Shown in pieces: positions 44,987-54,393 of a stretch of DNA of 64,000 bases. A program made the position numbers and the translations under genes. Each line of letters starts with the position of its first letter. Within the stretch, counting starts at the first letter, position 1. The stretch spans positions 4,351,779 through 4,415,778 of the forward strand of contig NZ_CM001240.1 of NCBI RefSeq assembly GCF_000230835.1, written 5' to 3'. The notes under the pieces are model-generated. The model made no database searches, was not told the DNA's origin, and was given only the letters and a program-made list of their open reading frames with translations. This DNA is from Clostridium sp. DL-VIII. GTDB lineage: Bacteria > Bacillota > Clostridia > Clostridiales > Clostridiaceae.

Positions 44987-46570
44987 ATGCTAGCATTTAT
45001 AAAAAAAACAATATATGTAATACTTATTTTTTTTATGGGACTTTTTATAGTATCCTCATTTTTTGTCAGAGCAAAGTACAATTCTTATGTTTATGGTGAT
45101 AGACCTATTCTTCAAAGACAGAATCTTGGTATTTTCATATTACTTATAACAGTAATAATTATATTAAACATAATCCTATATAAATTATCCTTAAAATTGA
45201 ATAAATATAGAAAAAAATTTGTAATTTCATTAACATTGCTCTTTAGCTTTTTCATTCAAATAATTATTATATTTTTATTTACAAAATTACCTGAAGCTGA
45301 TTCCAAGACAGTACTTTCATTAGCTTTAAATATGCTATATAAAAATGATTATTCTTCATTTCAACATGGTGGATATCTTTATATGTTCCCTTTTAATTAT
45401 TCCACTGTATTATATTTAAAGGCATTGTTATCAATATTTCCAAATAACTATTTAGTTATAAAAATTTTCAATATAATATTTACACTTGTTACAACTTTTA
45501 TGATTTACCTAATATATAAAGAGATAAATTATAAATCAAGAGACAATGACTATGGTATATTAATATTTGCTGCAGCATATATACCATCCTTACTTATGAG
45601 CAATTACATATATAATGATATTATAGCAACAACACTATTAACCACTGCTATATACTTTTTAATAAGATTTGTAAAAGAAAAAGCTTTTAAATATATTATT
45701 ATTTCTTCAATCCTTTTATCTATTGGAAATTATTTCAGAAGTATAGGTGCTCTTATTTTAATAGCTGGAGTTATATACATTTTACTAAATACAACAGAAA
45801 TTGGCCGTAAGCAAGTTTTAAAAGCCCTTTGTGTGCTAGTTCTGTTATTTAACATTCCAAACTTAATTCAAAATATTTCTCTAAAGGCTACTGGTGTTGT
45901 AAGTGAATCAGTCACAAAAAATTCTGCTCCTATTTATATGTGGCTAAATATGGGTATGAATAAAGATACCTTTGGTTATTGGGATAATATGAAAAGCTAC
46001 ACCATATACCAAAGGCAGGGAGACTATGATAAAGAAAAAAGTACAGAATTGTTTAAATCAGAAATTAGTAATAAATTATCCAGTATGTCCTTTAGTGATC
46101 TAGTAAATCTATACTATAATAAATTAATCTGGACCTGGACTGAAGGTACCTACCAAATTGAAACCTATGGAATTGGTAATGGAGCGTCATCTAATTCTAG
46201 ACAAAGAATAGCGAGAGAAAATACTGGGTATAGCTATCCTACTTTTGCCACCAATTTGTTTAAAGGAGATTCAAAATATAGAAGCGGATTAAATTGGATA
46301 TTGTATGTAACTAACTTCTTAATGTATTGTTTTATTTTTACACGCTTGATAAGTTCCTTAAGATCAAAGAGATATGACGAAATATTCTTAAACTTAGTTA
46401 TTTTAGGCTTTATAGGTTTCTATATCTTGTGGGAGATTAAGTCTAGATATCTTTATCCAATATATCCTTTATTGATAATATTATCTTATATAGGATTTAA
46501 AGATGTATATGAATTTATATTAAAGAAAAATTTCCTACAATTTATATCACCATTCAGAAAGAAGGCATAA
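44987..46570 (+). CDS. Multi-pass membrane glycosyltransferase (GT39/ArnT-like)
   Basis: A 527-residue protein with about eleven hydrophobic helices. An early acidic motif LPEADSKTV sits after TM3, where GT-C enzymes carry the catalytic Asp/Glu. The C-terminal WEIKSRYLYPIYPLLI is typical of PMT/ArnT-like transferases that use a polyprenyl-phosphate sugar outside the membrane. The acceptor is unknown. The gene lies 4 bp before a small lipoprotein gene in the same operon, a possible glycosylation target. RBS AAAGGAG, 8 nt. Confidence 0.8.
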   Translation: MLAFIKKTIYVILIFFMGLFIVSSFFVRAKYNSYVYGDRPILQRQNLGIFILLITVIIILNIILYKLSLKLNKYRKKFVISLTLLFSFFIQIIIIFLFTKLPEADSKTVLSLALNMLYKNDYSSFQHGGYLYMFPFNYSTVLYLKALLSIFPNNYLVIKIFNIIFTLVTTFMIYLIYKEINYKSRDNDYGILIFAAAYIPSLLMSNYIYNDIIATTLLTTAIYFLIRFVKEKAFKYIIISSILLSIGNYFRSIGALILIAGVIYILLNTTEIGRKQVLKALCVLVLLFNIPNLIQNISLKATGVVSESVTKNSAPIYMWLNMGMNKDTFGYWDNMKSYTIYQRQGDYDKEKSTELFKSEISNKLSSMSFSDLVNLYYNKLIWTWTEGTYQIETYGIGNGASSNSRQRIARENTGYSYPTFATNLFKGDSKYRSGLNWILYVTNFLMYCFIFTRLISSLRSKRYDEIFLNLVILGFIGFYILWEIKSRYLYPIYPLLIILSYIGFKDVYEFILKKNFLQFISPFRKKA

Positions 46571-46574
46571 CAAT

Positions 46575-46865
46575 ATGAAGAAAATATTCTATACTATGTT
46601 TGTAATTGTATCGTTCATTACATGTTCCATGTTATTTGTATCATGCACGGCAATTACAGCTCAAAATATAGATCCCAATTCTTTTTCTGGAGCAAATGGC
46701 GGCATTTTAGGTATAAATGGTGATCTGCGACCGGGAATAATAAATAATAATCCAAGAATGAATGCTAGTCCAGGTAGAAACAGTAATCCAGGCATTAATG
46801 CTGATAGATCAGGATCAAACAGAAATGCAAATAGAAGCTTCATGAAGGGTAAAATTGTTTCCTAA
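46575..46865 (+). CDS. Small Asn/Gly/Pro-rich lipoprotein
   Basis: A 96-residue protein with a lipoprotein signal (MKKIFYTMFVIVSF... lipobox LFVSC near residue 27). The mature part is low-complexity, made of N, G, S, P and R with loose repeats (NNNPRMNASPGRNSNPGI). It starts 4 bp after the membrane glycosyltransferase, with its RBS (GAAGG) inside that gene's end. It was probably co-evolved with the transferase as its substrate or partner. Function unknown. Confidence 0.65.
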   Translation: MKKIFYTMFVIVSFITCSMLFVSCTAITAQNIDPNSFSGANGGILGINGDLRPGIINNNPRMNASPGRNSNPGINADRSGSNRNANRSFMKGKIVS

Positions 46866-46896
46866 TAATCTCAGAGCTCTGAATTCTATTAACAAA

Positions 46897-46931
46897 GAAA
46901 AGGCTTTAGCAATTTCTGCTAAAGCCTTTTC
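46897..46931. terminator. Bidirectional terminator
   Basis: GAAAAGGCTTTAGCA/TGCTAAAGCCTTTTC pairs over 15 bp with a 5-nt loop and T-runs on both strands. It separates the lipoprotein gene from the convergent chemoreceptor. Confidence 0.88.
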
Positions 46932-46932
46932 T

Positions 46933-48765
46933 TTAATACTTTCCAAAATCCATGTCATCTAATACAATCTTAGTCTTTGGTATAGAAGCTTCTTTGTATG
47001 TATCATTTACATATGATTTACCCTTATTTTCTGCCATTTCCTCAAGCAACTTTATTACTTCTGGATTTAATTCAGACAAATTTCTATAAGATCTAACATT
47101 TTGTTTTAATTTAAATTTGCTTACCATTTCTCTAAGCAATTCAGCTTGAGTTGATAGTTCTTCACTTGCTGTAGCCCCTTCTTCAGAAGTAGCTGAATTA
47201 CTTTGAACAACCTGTGATACTTCCATAATCCCTTGATTAATTTGACCAAGACCAGAAGCCTGTTCATTTGATGCAATAGCAATTTCATTGACAAGATTAG
47301 CTACATTTTCGACATCTGTTACTATTTCGCTAAGAGCAGTAGCTGTATCCATTGCTATCTTTGTACCACCTTCAGATTTCTTAATAGAATTTTCAATCAT
47401 ATCAGTTGTTTCCTTTGCAGCATTCGCTGAACGTGCAGCAAGATTCCTCACTTCTTCAGCCACAACTGCAAATCCCTTACCGTGTTGTCCTGCTCTTGCA
47501 GCTTCAACAGCAGCATTAAGTGCTAGAATATTAGTTTGAAATGCAATATCATCAATTACTTTAATGATTTTTGAAATATTGCTAGATGCATTATTTATTT
47601 CCTCCATGGCTTTAAGCATTTCCTGCATCTGTTCATTACCTTGTATAGCATTTGCCTTAGCTCCTTCAGCTAATTCATTTGCCTTGTTCGCATTTTGAGC
47701 ATTTAATTGCGTTTGAGACGATATTTCTTCAAGAGATGCAGTTAATTCTTCAATTGCACTTGCCTGCTCTGTTGCACCTTGAGAAAGTGCTATACTTGAA
47801 TCAGATATCTGCTTCGAACCTGAGGCTACTTGCTCTGATGCATCGTTAATACTCCCTAGGATTTCATTATTATTTTCAATCATTTCAGATAACTTCTTAC
47901 CAAGAAGATCCTGTTCTGATTTAATCTTAACATCAAAGCTTAAATCACCAGAAGCTATTCTTTCAGCTGCACGAGCCTGTTCCCTGATATTTTCTATCAT
48001 TCTTACAAAAGATTCTGCAAGACTTCCTATTTCATCTTTCGTATCTGCTTCAACATTAGCATTTATATCGCCCATCGAAAGCTTATCTGCCGCCTCAACC
48101 ATTTTCTTTATAGGCCTGCTTATAATATTTGATATAAGTATACCAAGACCAACCGCAATAATTATTCCAATAACTATTACAACTAGCATTGTTACAGTTG
48201 CCGTATTTGCAGAAGCTGAATTGGTATCTGATGCCTCTTTTGCTAAATCTGTCGTTAGCTTTGTTAAATTATCGATGGCTTCTTGTACATTATCAGAAGT
48301 TGCTGCTCCTTCATTATACATAATATCAATTGCCTGTTGTTCTTGATTTGCTGTTATAAAACTTAGTTCTTTATCCCTTAATTGTCTAAATAAAGCTATT
48401 AATTTTTTTAAATCCGCTAGTTCTTTAACCACCTCATCCTCATGTGCATTATTCTCAAAATGAACTAAGCTGCTGTCTATCTCTTCATCTAGACTTCTCA
48501 ATTTATTTGTGTTTTCTTGTCTTTTATTCCCATCCTTTACTATTAATAAATCCTTTATTAACCCTCTTTCCATTTCATAATCACTTGCTATATTAGTTAA
48601 ATCTGGCATCGTTGCAGTATGATCTTCATATAATTCAGTATCAAGGCTGCTAATTTTATGAACATTCATAATTCCTACTGCTCCTACTACTCCTGCAATA
48701 AAAGCTACAATAATAAAACCAGTTATCAATTTTGTTGCAATCTTTAAATTATAGAACCATTTCAT
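46933..48765 (-). CDS. Methyl-accepting chemotaxis protein of the che operon
   Basis: A 610-residue chemoreceptor. TM1 is at about 12-33, a 4HB_MCP sensor domain follows ([20 protein letters not shown]), TM2 is at about 190-215, then HAMP, and a signalling domain with [23 protein letters not shown] at the tip and [16 protein letters not shown]. It has a C-terminal extension after residue 555 ([20 protein letters not shown]). It is the last gene of the cheY-cheA-cheW-mcp operon and probably the main partner of that CheA. RBS GGGGGG before the ATG. Confidence 0.93.
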   Translation of the reverse strand: MKWFYNLKIATKLITGFIIVAFIAGVVGAVGIMNVHKISSLDTELYEDHTATMPDLTNIASDYEMERGLIKDLLIVKDGNKRQENTNKLRSLDEEIDSSLVHFENNAHEDEVVKELADLKKLIALFRQLRDKELSFITANQEQQAIDIMYNEGAATSDNVQEAIDNLTKLTTDLAKEASDTNSASANTATVTMLVVIVIGIIIAVGLGILISNIISRPIKKMVEAADKLSMGDINANVEADTKDEIGSLAESFVRMIENIREQARAAERIASGDLSFDVKIKSEQDLLGKKLSEMIENNNEILGSINDASEQVASGSKQISDSSIALSQGATEQASAIEELTASLEEISSQTQLNAQNANKANELAEGAKANAIQGNEQMQEMLKAMEEINNASSNISKIIKVIDDIAFQTNILALNAAVEAARAGQHGKGFAVVAEEVRNLAARSANAAKETTDMIENSIKKSEGGTKIAMDTATALSEIVTDVENVANLVNEIAIASNEQASGLGQINQGIMEVSQVVQSNSATSEEGATASEELSTQAELLREMVSKFKLKQNVRSYRNLSELNPEVIKLLEEMAENKGKSYVNDTYKEASIPKTKIVLDDMDFGKY

Positions 48766-48801
48766 TATTTAATCCCCCCACAATATGCTTGCTTGTTATT
48801 C

Positions 48802-49308
48802 TTACAACGCTTCGTTTAGCTCCCCAAGCTCATCTTCTGTTAAAAGCTTTTCGCAGTCAAGAAGCAGCTTCACATCATCACCAACCTTACCCATATTTTT
48901 TATATACCTATTTTTCATACCTTTATTCATCTGTGGCGGTTCTACAATATCTTGATCCGGAATTATAATTACTTCGGCCACTTTATCTACTATAAGCCCA
49001 ATAGAAGTATTATTGATATCTACAATTATAACGCAGGTTCTATCATTATATTCAATAGGCTCTTTCTTAAAACGTAGTCTTACATCCATCACAGGAATTA
49101 TCTTACCTCTAAGATTTATGATTCCTTTAATATACTCTGGAAGTTCAGGAATTTCTGTTATTGTCTGAATACCTATTATTTCTATAACATACTTAATTTC
49201 CACGCCATATGTTTCTTTACCGATTGAAAATGTCAAATATCTGCTTTTTTGAGTATCTTCTTCAAATTCTAAATTTTCTTCGTACATATTCTCCATACTT
49301 CTATTCAC
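48802..49308 (-). CDS. cheW: Chemotaxis coupling protein CheW
   Basis: A 168-residue protein with the CheW SH3-like fold (YLTFSIGKETYGVEIKYVIEII, INLRGKIIPVMDVRLRF, TCVIIVDINNTSIGLIVDKV). It links chemoreceptors to CheA. It lies 9 bp after cheA. The frame opens with GTG 49308; ATG four codons later is an alternative start. Confidence 0.95.
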   Translation of the reverse strand: MNRSMENMYEENLEFEEDTQKSRYLTFSIGKETYGVEIKYVIEIIGIQTITEIPELPEYIKGIINLRGKIIPVMDVRLRFKKEPIEYNDRTCVIIVDINNTSIGLIVDKVAEVIIIPDQDIVEPPQMNKGMKNRYIKNMGKVGDDVKLLLDCEKLLTEDELGELNEAL

Positions 49309-49317
49309 TCCTTCTCC

Positions 49318-51471
49318 CTAATACTTAACTAGTTCTGCAACATCAAGTATTAAACTGATGCTTCCATCGCCTAATAGTGTACAACCTGATAGTCCATTGT
49401 TTGTTTTATTAAACTTCTTAATATATTCTGGCAGAGCCTTTACAACTACCTGCTGCTGCCCTATTAGTTCATCTGCAAATATACAAAGACTCTTATCATC
49501 ACTGCTAACCATTATTATGATTCCATCTGGAATGTTTTCCACTTCAGTCTTCAGTTTATGCAAACTATGTAATCTTAAGATTGGATAACATTTTCCTCTT
49601 ATCATGATCATCTCATTGCCATCAGGATCAGTTATTATTTCCTCTTCCTTTGCTCTAAAAGATTCTTTAATACTTTTAATCGGTATTGTATAAGACGCTT
49701 TACCTACTTTTATTATCATTCCATCCATAATGGCAAGAGTTAAGGGTATTTTTAATGTCATAGTAGTTCCTATGTTAGGAGCACTGTCTACTGAAATAAT
49801 TCCGCCAACTGACCCTATGTTTTTTGCCACTACATCCATTCCAACACCACGCCCTGAAAATTCTGTTACTTTTTCCTTAGTGGAAAAACCCGGTAAAAAA
49901 ATAAATGAGAAGACTTCTTTATCAGTAATATCTTCTTCTGGTCTATTTATAAGCCCATTTTCTCTTGCTTTTGTAAGTAATTTTTCTCTTTTTAATCCCT
50001 TACCATCATCTCTAACAATTATAAATACATCGCCGCCTTCATTTTTTGCTTCTAGAGTAATTGTCCCAATTTCAGGCTTACCTTTTGCTATTCTCTCCTC
50101 TGGAGATTCTAAACCATGATCTATAGAATTTCTTACCAAATGCATAAGTGGATCTGATATATGTTCTATTATATTTTTATCAACTTCAGTATCTTCTCCT
50201 ATGATTTTTAGCTTTACTTCTTTTGACAGCTTTTTTGACATATCACGGACAATTCTATTCATTTTCTGGAAAGTCGCAACTAATGGTACCATTCTTATTG
50301 ACATAACAATATCTTGTAGTTCACCAGTAATTTTCTCTAATTGGCGTGATGCCTTTTGAAAATTTCCAAGATTTAACCCTTTTAGATCTGGATTTTGAAT
50401 AACCATGGCTTCTGAAATAACTAATTCTCCAATCATATCCATGAGCATATCAAGTTTAGATACATTTACACTAATAATGCTCTGATGAGAAGATCCAGAT
50501 TTTTTATCCGTTTTTCCATCTTTTTTATCTTTGCTTACAGCTTCTGTAACCTTCTGATTTTCTGAAATTTTATGACTATCTAAAACCTTTTTATTCTCTA
50601 AATATTCCTTATCACTTTTGCTCTTTAAATCTTCTGAAATTTCTTTAACTTCTAGAGTATTTTCACTTGCCTTATTAGATTCATTATCATCTTTAACTTC
50701 AGTAAGTTCTACATCTCTGACTAAGATTGTCTCAGCTAAAAATTTACGTACTTCGTCATATTCTCTATCTGTAGTAAAAGATATGATGAAACCATCCTTA
50801 CGAATAGTTTCTACACAATTATCATCCCCGAAAAGTTCTTTAGGAATATGGTGAATATTTTCTGATAACTCTTGCATACTATTTACTATTCCGAAGGCTC
50901 TAATATCTTCCATTTCACAGCCTTCTTCAAAATAAACTTTAGCTTTAAAACTATTCTTTCCTAAATCCTTAATCATTTCTATATCTATTAAATTTTCAGT
51001 TTCATTAATACTTTCAATAATCTTTTCGTTAATTACTCTTTCCTCTGAGGATTCATTATTTCCTTTCAATTCTTCCAAAAATTTTTTTATATCTAAAATA
51101 AGTTCTGAGGCATCTCCATCTGGATTCTTCTTTTCAATAACCTTATCTACTTCTGTTTTAATAAAATCAATTCCATCTAAAACAATATCTGAAAGTCTTG
51201 AATAATCAGTATTCTCAGGTTTATTTTCACGGAGAAAATAGAATAAATCTTCTATTGAGTGTGATACGGTTGTTATGTTGTTAAACATCATCATAGCCGA
51301 TGATCCTTTTATAGTATGCATTATTCTAAAGACTTCATTAATAGCCTCTATTGTGAAAGATCCGGCTTTTTCATTATTTATTATGACTTGTTCAAGCTGC
51401 TCAATAAGCTGCGTAGTTTCAAATATGTAAATATCCAATAGCATTGGCTCTTGACTAAAATTATCCGACAA
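49318..51471 (-). CDS. cheA: Chemotaxis histidine kinase CheA
   Basis: A 717-residue kinase with the five CheA regions. P1 HPt has the phospho-accepting His at 52 (IMHTIKGSSAM). A P2-like CheY-binding region lies at about 155-260, then a Lys/Ser/Asp-rich linker, P3 dimerisation (ISVNVSKLDMLMDMIGELV), P4 ATPase (HLVRNSIDHGLE, GRGVGMDVV) and P5 (MDGMIIKVGKASYTIPI), which docks CheW. It autophosphorylates in response to receptors and passes phosphate to CheY. The start is TTG with GGGGTG upstream. No cheR/cheB is present in this operon. Confidence 0.95.
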   Translation of the reverse strand: MSDNFSQEPMLLDIYIFETTQLIEQLEQVIINNEKAGSFTIEAINEVFRIMHTIKGSSAMMMFNNITTVSHSIEDLFYFLRENKPENTDYSRLSDIVLDGIDFIKTEVDKVIEKKNPDGDASELILDIKKFLEELKGNNESSEERVINEKIIESINETENLIDIEMIKDLGKNSFKAKVYFEEGCEMEDIRAFGIVNSMQELSENIHHIPKELFGDDNCVETIRKDGFIISFTTDREYDEVRKFLAETILVRDVELTEVKDDNESNKASENTLEVKEISEDLKSKSDKEYLENKKVLDSHKISENQKVTEAVSKDKKDGKTDKKSGSSHQSIISVNVSKLDMLMDMIGELVISEAMVIQNPDLKGLNLGNFQKASRQLEKITGELQDIVMSIRMVPLVATFQKMNRIVRDMSKKLSKEVKLKIIGEDTEVDKNIIEHISDPLMHLVRNSIDHGLESPEERIAKGKPEIGTITLEAKNEGGDVFIIVRDDGKGLKREKLLTKARENGLINRPEEDITDKEVFSFIFLPGFSTKEKVTEFSGRGVGMDVVAKNIGSVGGIISVDSAPNIGTTMTLKIPLTLAIMDGMIIKVGKASYTIPIKSIKESFRAKEEEIITDPDGNEMIMIRGKCYPILRLHSLHKLKTEVENIPDGIIIMVSSDDKSLCIFADELIGQQQVVVKALPEYIKKFNKTNNGLSGCTLLGDGSISLILDVAELVKY

Positions 51472-51500
51472 TTACTTCACCCCATTCCAAAATACATAAA

Positions 51501-51863
51501 TTAAAGCCCTAATACTTGCGTTAATATCTTTACAACAAATTCCTCTTTATAAGGCTTTACTACAAAGGACTTCGCACCAGCTATTACGGCATCACGAATA
51601 GATTCTTCCTGACCCATTGCTGAGATCATAACTACCTTTGCTCTTGGGTCAACTTTTTTAATTTCTCTTAAAGCTGTTATTCCATCCATTTCAGGCATTG
51701 TAATATCCATAGTTACAACATCCGGATTTAATTCCATGTATTTTTGTACTCCAGATATTCCGCTTTCTGCCTCACCAATTACTTCAAACCCATTTCTTTC
51801 AAGCATCGTCTTAAGTGTTACTCTCATAAATGCTGCGTCATCAACTATTAAAACTCTTTTCAT
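51501..51863 (-). CDS. cheY: Chemotaxis response regulator CheY
   Basis: A 120-residue receiver: VDDAAF, the phospho-acceptor in VTMDITMPEMDGI, the VMISAMG switch Ser and FVVKPYK. It is the first gene of the che operon, 29 bp before cheA. Phospho-CheY would act on the flagellar switch or, in a secondary system like this one, on another output. RBS AAGGGGA. Its leader carries a cyclic-di-GMP riboswitch and terminator. Confidence 0.92.
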   Translation of the reverse strand: MKRVLIVDDAAFMRVTLKTMLERNGFEVIGEAESGISGVQKYMELNPDVVTMDITMPEMDGITALREIKKVDPRAKVVMISAMGQEESIRDAVIAGAKSFVVKPYKEEFVVKILTQVLGL

Positions 51864-51888
51864 TAATTAAATCCCCTTTCAAATTTAT

Positions 51889-51918
51889 AAAAAAGCAGAC
51901 AATAAAAATATTGCCTGC
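51889..51918 (-). terminator. Expression-platform terminator of the c-di-GMP riboswitch
   Basis: GCAGGCAATA/TATTGTCTGC (one G-T wobble) is followed by TTTTTT on the minus strand, 26 bp before cheY. The GGCAA of its 5' arm can also pair with TTGCC at the 3' edge of the aptamer, giving mutually exclusive folds. Confidence 0.7.
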
Positions 51919-51940
51919 CATGAATAAATCACTTTCTATT

Positions 51941-52024
51941 TTGGCAACCTGACTATCATGGCAATCGAAATTACTTTAGACTCATGGCTTTGCGTCTTCA
52001 CCTTTCAATGAATTTGCTATTTAC
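51941..52024 (-). promoter_or_regulatory. Cyclic-di-GMP-I riboswitch (GEMM-I) upstream of the che operon
   Basis: Read on the minus strand, the leader contains GCAAATTCATTGAAAGGTGA, then GACGCAAAGCCATGAGTCTAA, and ends GATTGCCATGATAGTCAGGTTGCC. The GAAA tetraloop, GACGCAAAGCC, the C-TAA turn and the closing GGTTGCC are the conserved parts of the GEMM-I aptamer. It sits about 80 nt before cheY with a terminator between, so c-di-GMP should set expression of cheY-cheA-cheW-mcp. The overlap of TTGCC with the terminator arm suggests ligand binding favours termination, but the direction is inferred. Confidence 0.85.
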
Positions 52025-52261
52025 ATTTTATATATTTAATTTTAATTCCACATAATTCTTATTATTGAAAACTTTAGCATTTAAACCACTAATTATATTC
52101 ACTATCATCATGATAACATATCGTAAAAGTCGAATCAATAAATTTCATGACTAATTATGAAGTATATAGTAAATAATTTAAAATTTTTATGAATAATTAT
52201 ATATATTTACAATTATTCCAACAACAAGTTCGTTTGTAATTATATTCACAATAATTTTTTC

Positions 52262-52301
52262 AAAAAAAACGCAATACTGAATATTATATTCAGTACCACG
52301 C
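52262..52301 (-). terminator. Terminator after the AcoR-sensor kinase
   Basis: GCG-GTACTGAATAT/ATATTCAGTAT-GCG on the minus strand is followed by eight T, 40 bp after the kinase stop codon. Confidence 0.75.
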
Positions 52302-52342
52302 TTCTTACCTTTATGTATTAATAATAATTTCATATAAAAATA

Positions 52343-53785
52343 TTAAAAATATATATCTGAAAATTCAACATTAATGGCATCTACCAAACCATTATCAGAA
52401 GCTATAAATACTTTATTTTCATCGTAATTCGCATTTTCTTTAATAGGTAATATTATAGTAAATGTACTGCCAACACCTAACTCACTATCTAGATTTATGC
52501 TTCCATTTAAAATTGTTACCAGCATTTTTACAAGTGCTAGCCCAATACCACTGCCTTCAGCCTGCCTTGAGAGGTTGTTTTCAACCTGTCCAAATCTCTT
52601 AAATATCATCTCATGCTTTTCCTTTGGAATTCCTATTCCAGTATCACTTACAGCAATAGATATTGTCTTTTTCCTTTTGTTTTCTTTTACTTCAACATCT
52701 ATCGTACCTCCCTCAGGAGTAAATTTTATGGCATTTGACAAAAGATTAAGAATAATCCGTTCATACTTTTCCTCATCTAATGCAATTTCTCTGCTACTTA
52801 TATTTGCTTTAAATTGAAGCTTTATTTTTTTTTGATCTGCATATATTTTTATTGACTCAGTAATTAATTTCGTTATAAATACAATATCAAACTTTTTTAA
52901 ATTTAATTTAAACTGATTGGAATGTAGTCTTGTAATATCTAATAAGTTATTAACGAGTCTCAATTGCCTGAAAGTGTTTCGTTTTATACTTCCTAAAAGT
53001 TTTTCAACAGGCTGAGATACCTCATCAACGTATACGTGTTCTATCAGTTGTAGGGCTGAATATATAACATTTATTGGTGTTTTAAACTCATGAGTTATAA
53101 GTGTTATAAACTCATCCTTCATAATAAGATCTTTTTCAAGAAGCTCTCTCTGTTTTTTTTCAGATTGATATAATAATTCTTGCTGCTTGCTAATTTTGCG
53201 ATTTTGTTTTCTAAGTATAAGCTCACGTTCTATAGCATCAACCACAGTAGTTAATGTCATCAAAAAAAATGGATTATGAAGTATTACAGTAGTCATTATA
53301 CATATACTTCCAAGCAGATTATCATCATCTGAATAGTGAAATGGTACTCCATAACAAGCACTATTATGTAAATATGTATGATAGTGATTAGTTCCTATTA
53401 ACTGCACTGGATGATTTTCCTTGAGAGTTAAACTAACTACATTTGTTCCCATATCTTCTTCATTAAACTGGATACCCGGCTTAATTCCTAATTGAGACAT
53501 CGTTCCTCTTACATCTTCATCTCCTAATGTATCTAATAAATATCCGTTTTCATCAGAAATAGCAATTAATATCGAAGTTCCTTTTAAGGATTCAATCATT
53601 TTATTACTAAAAAATTTTACAACATCTAAAATTTCTTTATAAGTCTCTTTCTTTTGGGCCAACTCTAATTCTGACATAATGCTTTGAGGCATTCTAGGCA
53701 CATCCGGATCCATACCTGCCTCTTTACATCTTTTTTTCGATTCTAAAATATAATCTGCTTCTTGCTCGAATATATGTTGAAACAT
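52343..53785 (-). CDS. Histidine kinase with AcoR-like GAF sensor (paralogue 1)
   Basis: A 480-residue soluble kinase. The N-terminal 205 residues (ESKKRCKEAGMDPDVPRMP, then EEDMGTNVVSL and GTNHYHTYLHNSACYGVPFH) follow the plan of the sensor region of AcoR-type sigma-54 activators, which respond to acetoin in other bacteria. After a coiled coil come HisKA (TLITHEFKTPINVI, His near 231) and HATPase (NLLSNAIKFTPEGG, DTGIGIPKEK, GSGIGLALVKML). It ends DAINVEFSDIYF. It is closely related along its whole length to the kinase at 58259. No response regulator is nearby. RBS GGAGG. Confidence 0.88.
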   Translation of the reverse strand: MFQHIFEQEADYILESKKRCKEAGMDPDVPRMPQSIMSELELAQKKETYKEILDVVKFFSNKMIESLKGTSILIAISDENGYLLDTLGDEDVRGTMSQLGIKPGIQFNEEDMGTNVVSLTLKENHPVQLIGTNHYHTYLHNSACYGVPFHYSDDDNLLGSICIMTTVILHNPFFLMTLTTVVDAIERELILRKQNRKISKQQELLYQSEKKQRELLEKDLIMKDEFITLITHEFKTPINVIYSALQLIEHVYVDEVSQPVEKLLGSIKRNTFRQLRLVNNLLDITRLHSNQFKLNLKKFDIVFITKLITESIKIYADQKKIKLQFKANISSREIALDEEKYERIILNLLSNAIKFTPEGGTIDVEVKENKRKKTISIAVSDTGIGIPKEKHEMIFKRFGQVENNLSRQAEGSGIGLALVKMLVTILNGSINLDSELGVGSTFTIILPIKENANYDENKVFIASDNGLVDAINVEFSDIYF

Positions 53786-54250
53786 ATACCTTACCTCCTG
53801 AAAAGAAAATCAATTTAAAATGCAAAATCCATCAAAGATTTTGTCTATTTTTTCACTTTTTTCTACAATTACGTTTCTGTAATTATATCATATTTTGTCT
53901 TTTTAAGTATTTATTTTATTAAAATAAAAAAAGAATTGCAAATTATTTTTTTTTACGACATAAAAAATCTATTTTTTATTATAATAATGCATAAAATTTA
54001 TGCAATTTTCCAAAATGAATAATTTCATAAGAAAAATAATCAATGCCATCTAATTTCTTCAAAATAACCGATAAAACCTATTGACTTAGTAAAAAACCAT
54101 GGTAATATTATAATTGTATAATTCCTATAATAATAGTCATGTTTTCAGTATATATTGTAAACAATCATAATTACTTCTTTAAGTTCTTCGACCAATATTA
54201 AATATATTAGGATTGATTCATATAAAAATTAAATATTCTACTTAGGAAGC
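53786..54250. other. Non-coding region between divergent kinase and YeiH gene
   Basis: No gene seen. It is very AT-rich with TATAAT-like sites around 54108-54121, where transcription of the yeiH leader may begin. The leader would be about 270 nt. Confidence 0.35.
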
Positions 54251-54316
54251 GACCTCTTTATTATCTTTTATATATAAAGACTGCTTTTCTTAAAGAGAGA
54301 GTGGTCTTTTTATTTT
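54251..54316 (+). promoter_or_regulatory. Leader terminator/attenuator upstream of the YeiH gene
   Basis: AAAGAC/GTCTTT with CTTTTCT/AGAGAGA forms a terminator followed by TTTTTATTTTT, 78 bp before the ATG. An upstream GACCTCTTT can instead pair with AAAGAG...GGTC, sharing the same 3' strand. No gene ends here, so the hairpin probably acts within the leader of the transporter gene. No known riboswitch was recognised. Confidence 0.45.
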
Positions 54317-54393
54317 TATATACACTATTAATTCTTGGAGGTGAACTTATATTTTTCTAATAACCATTAAAATTAATAAAAGGAGTTGTTATA

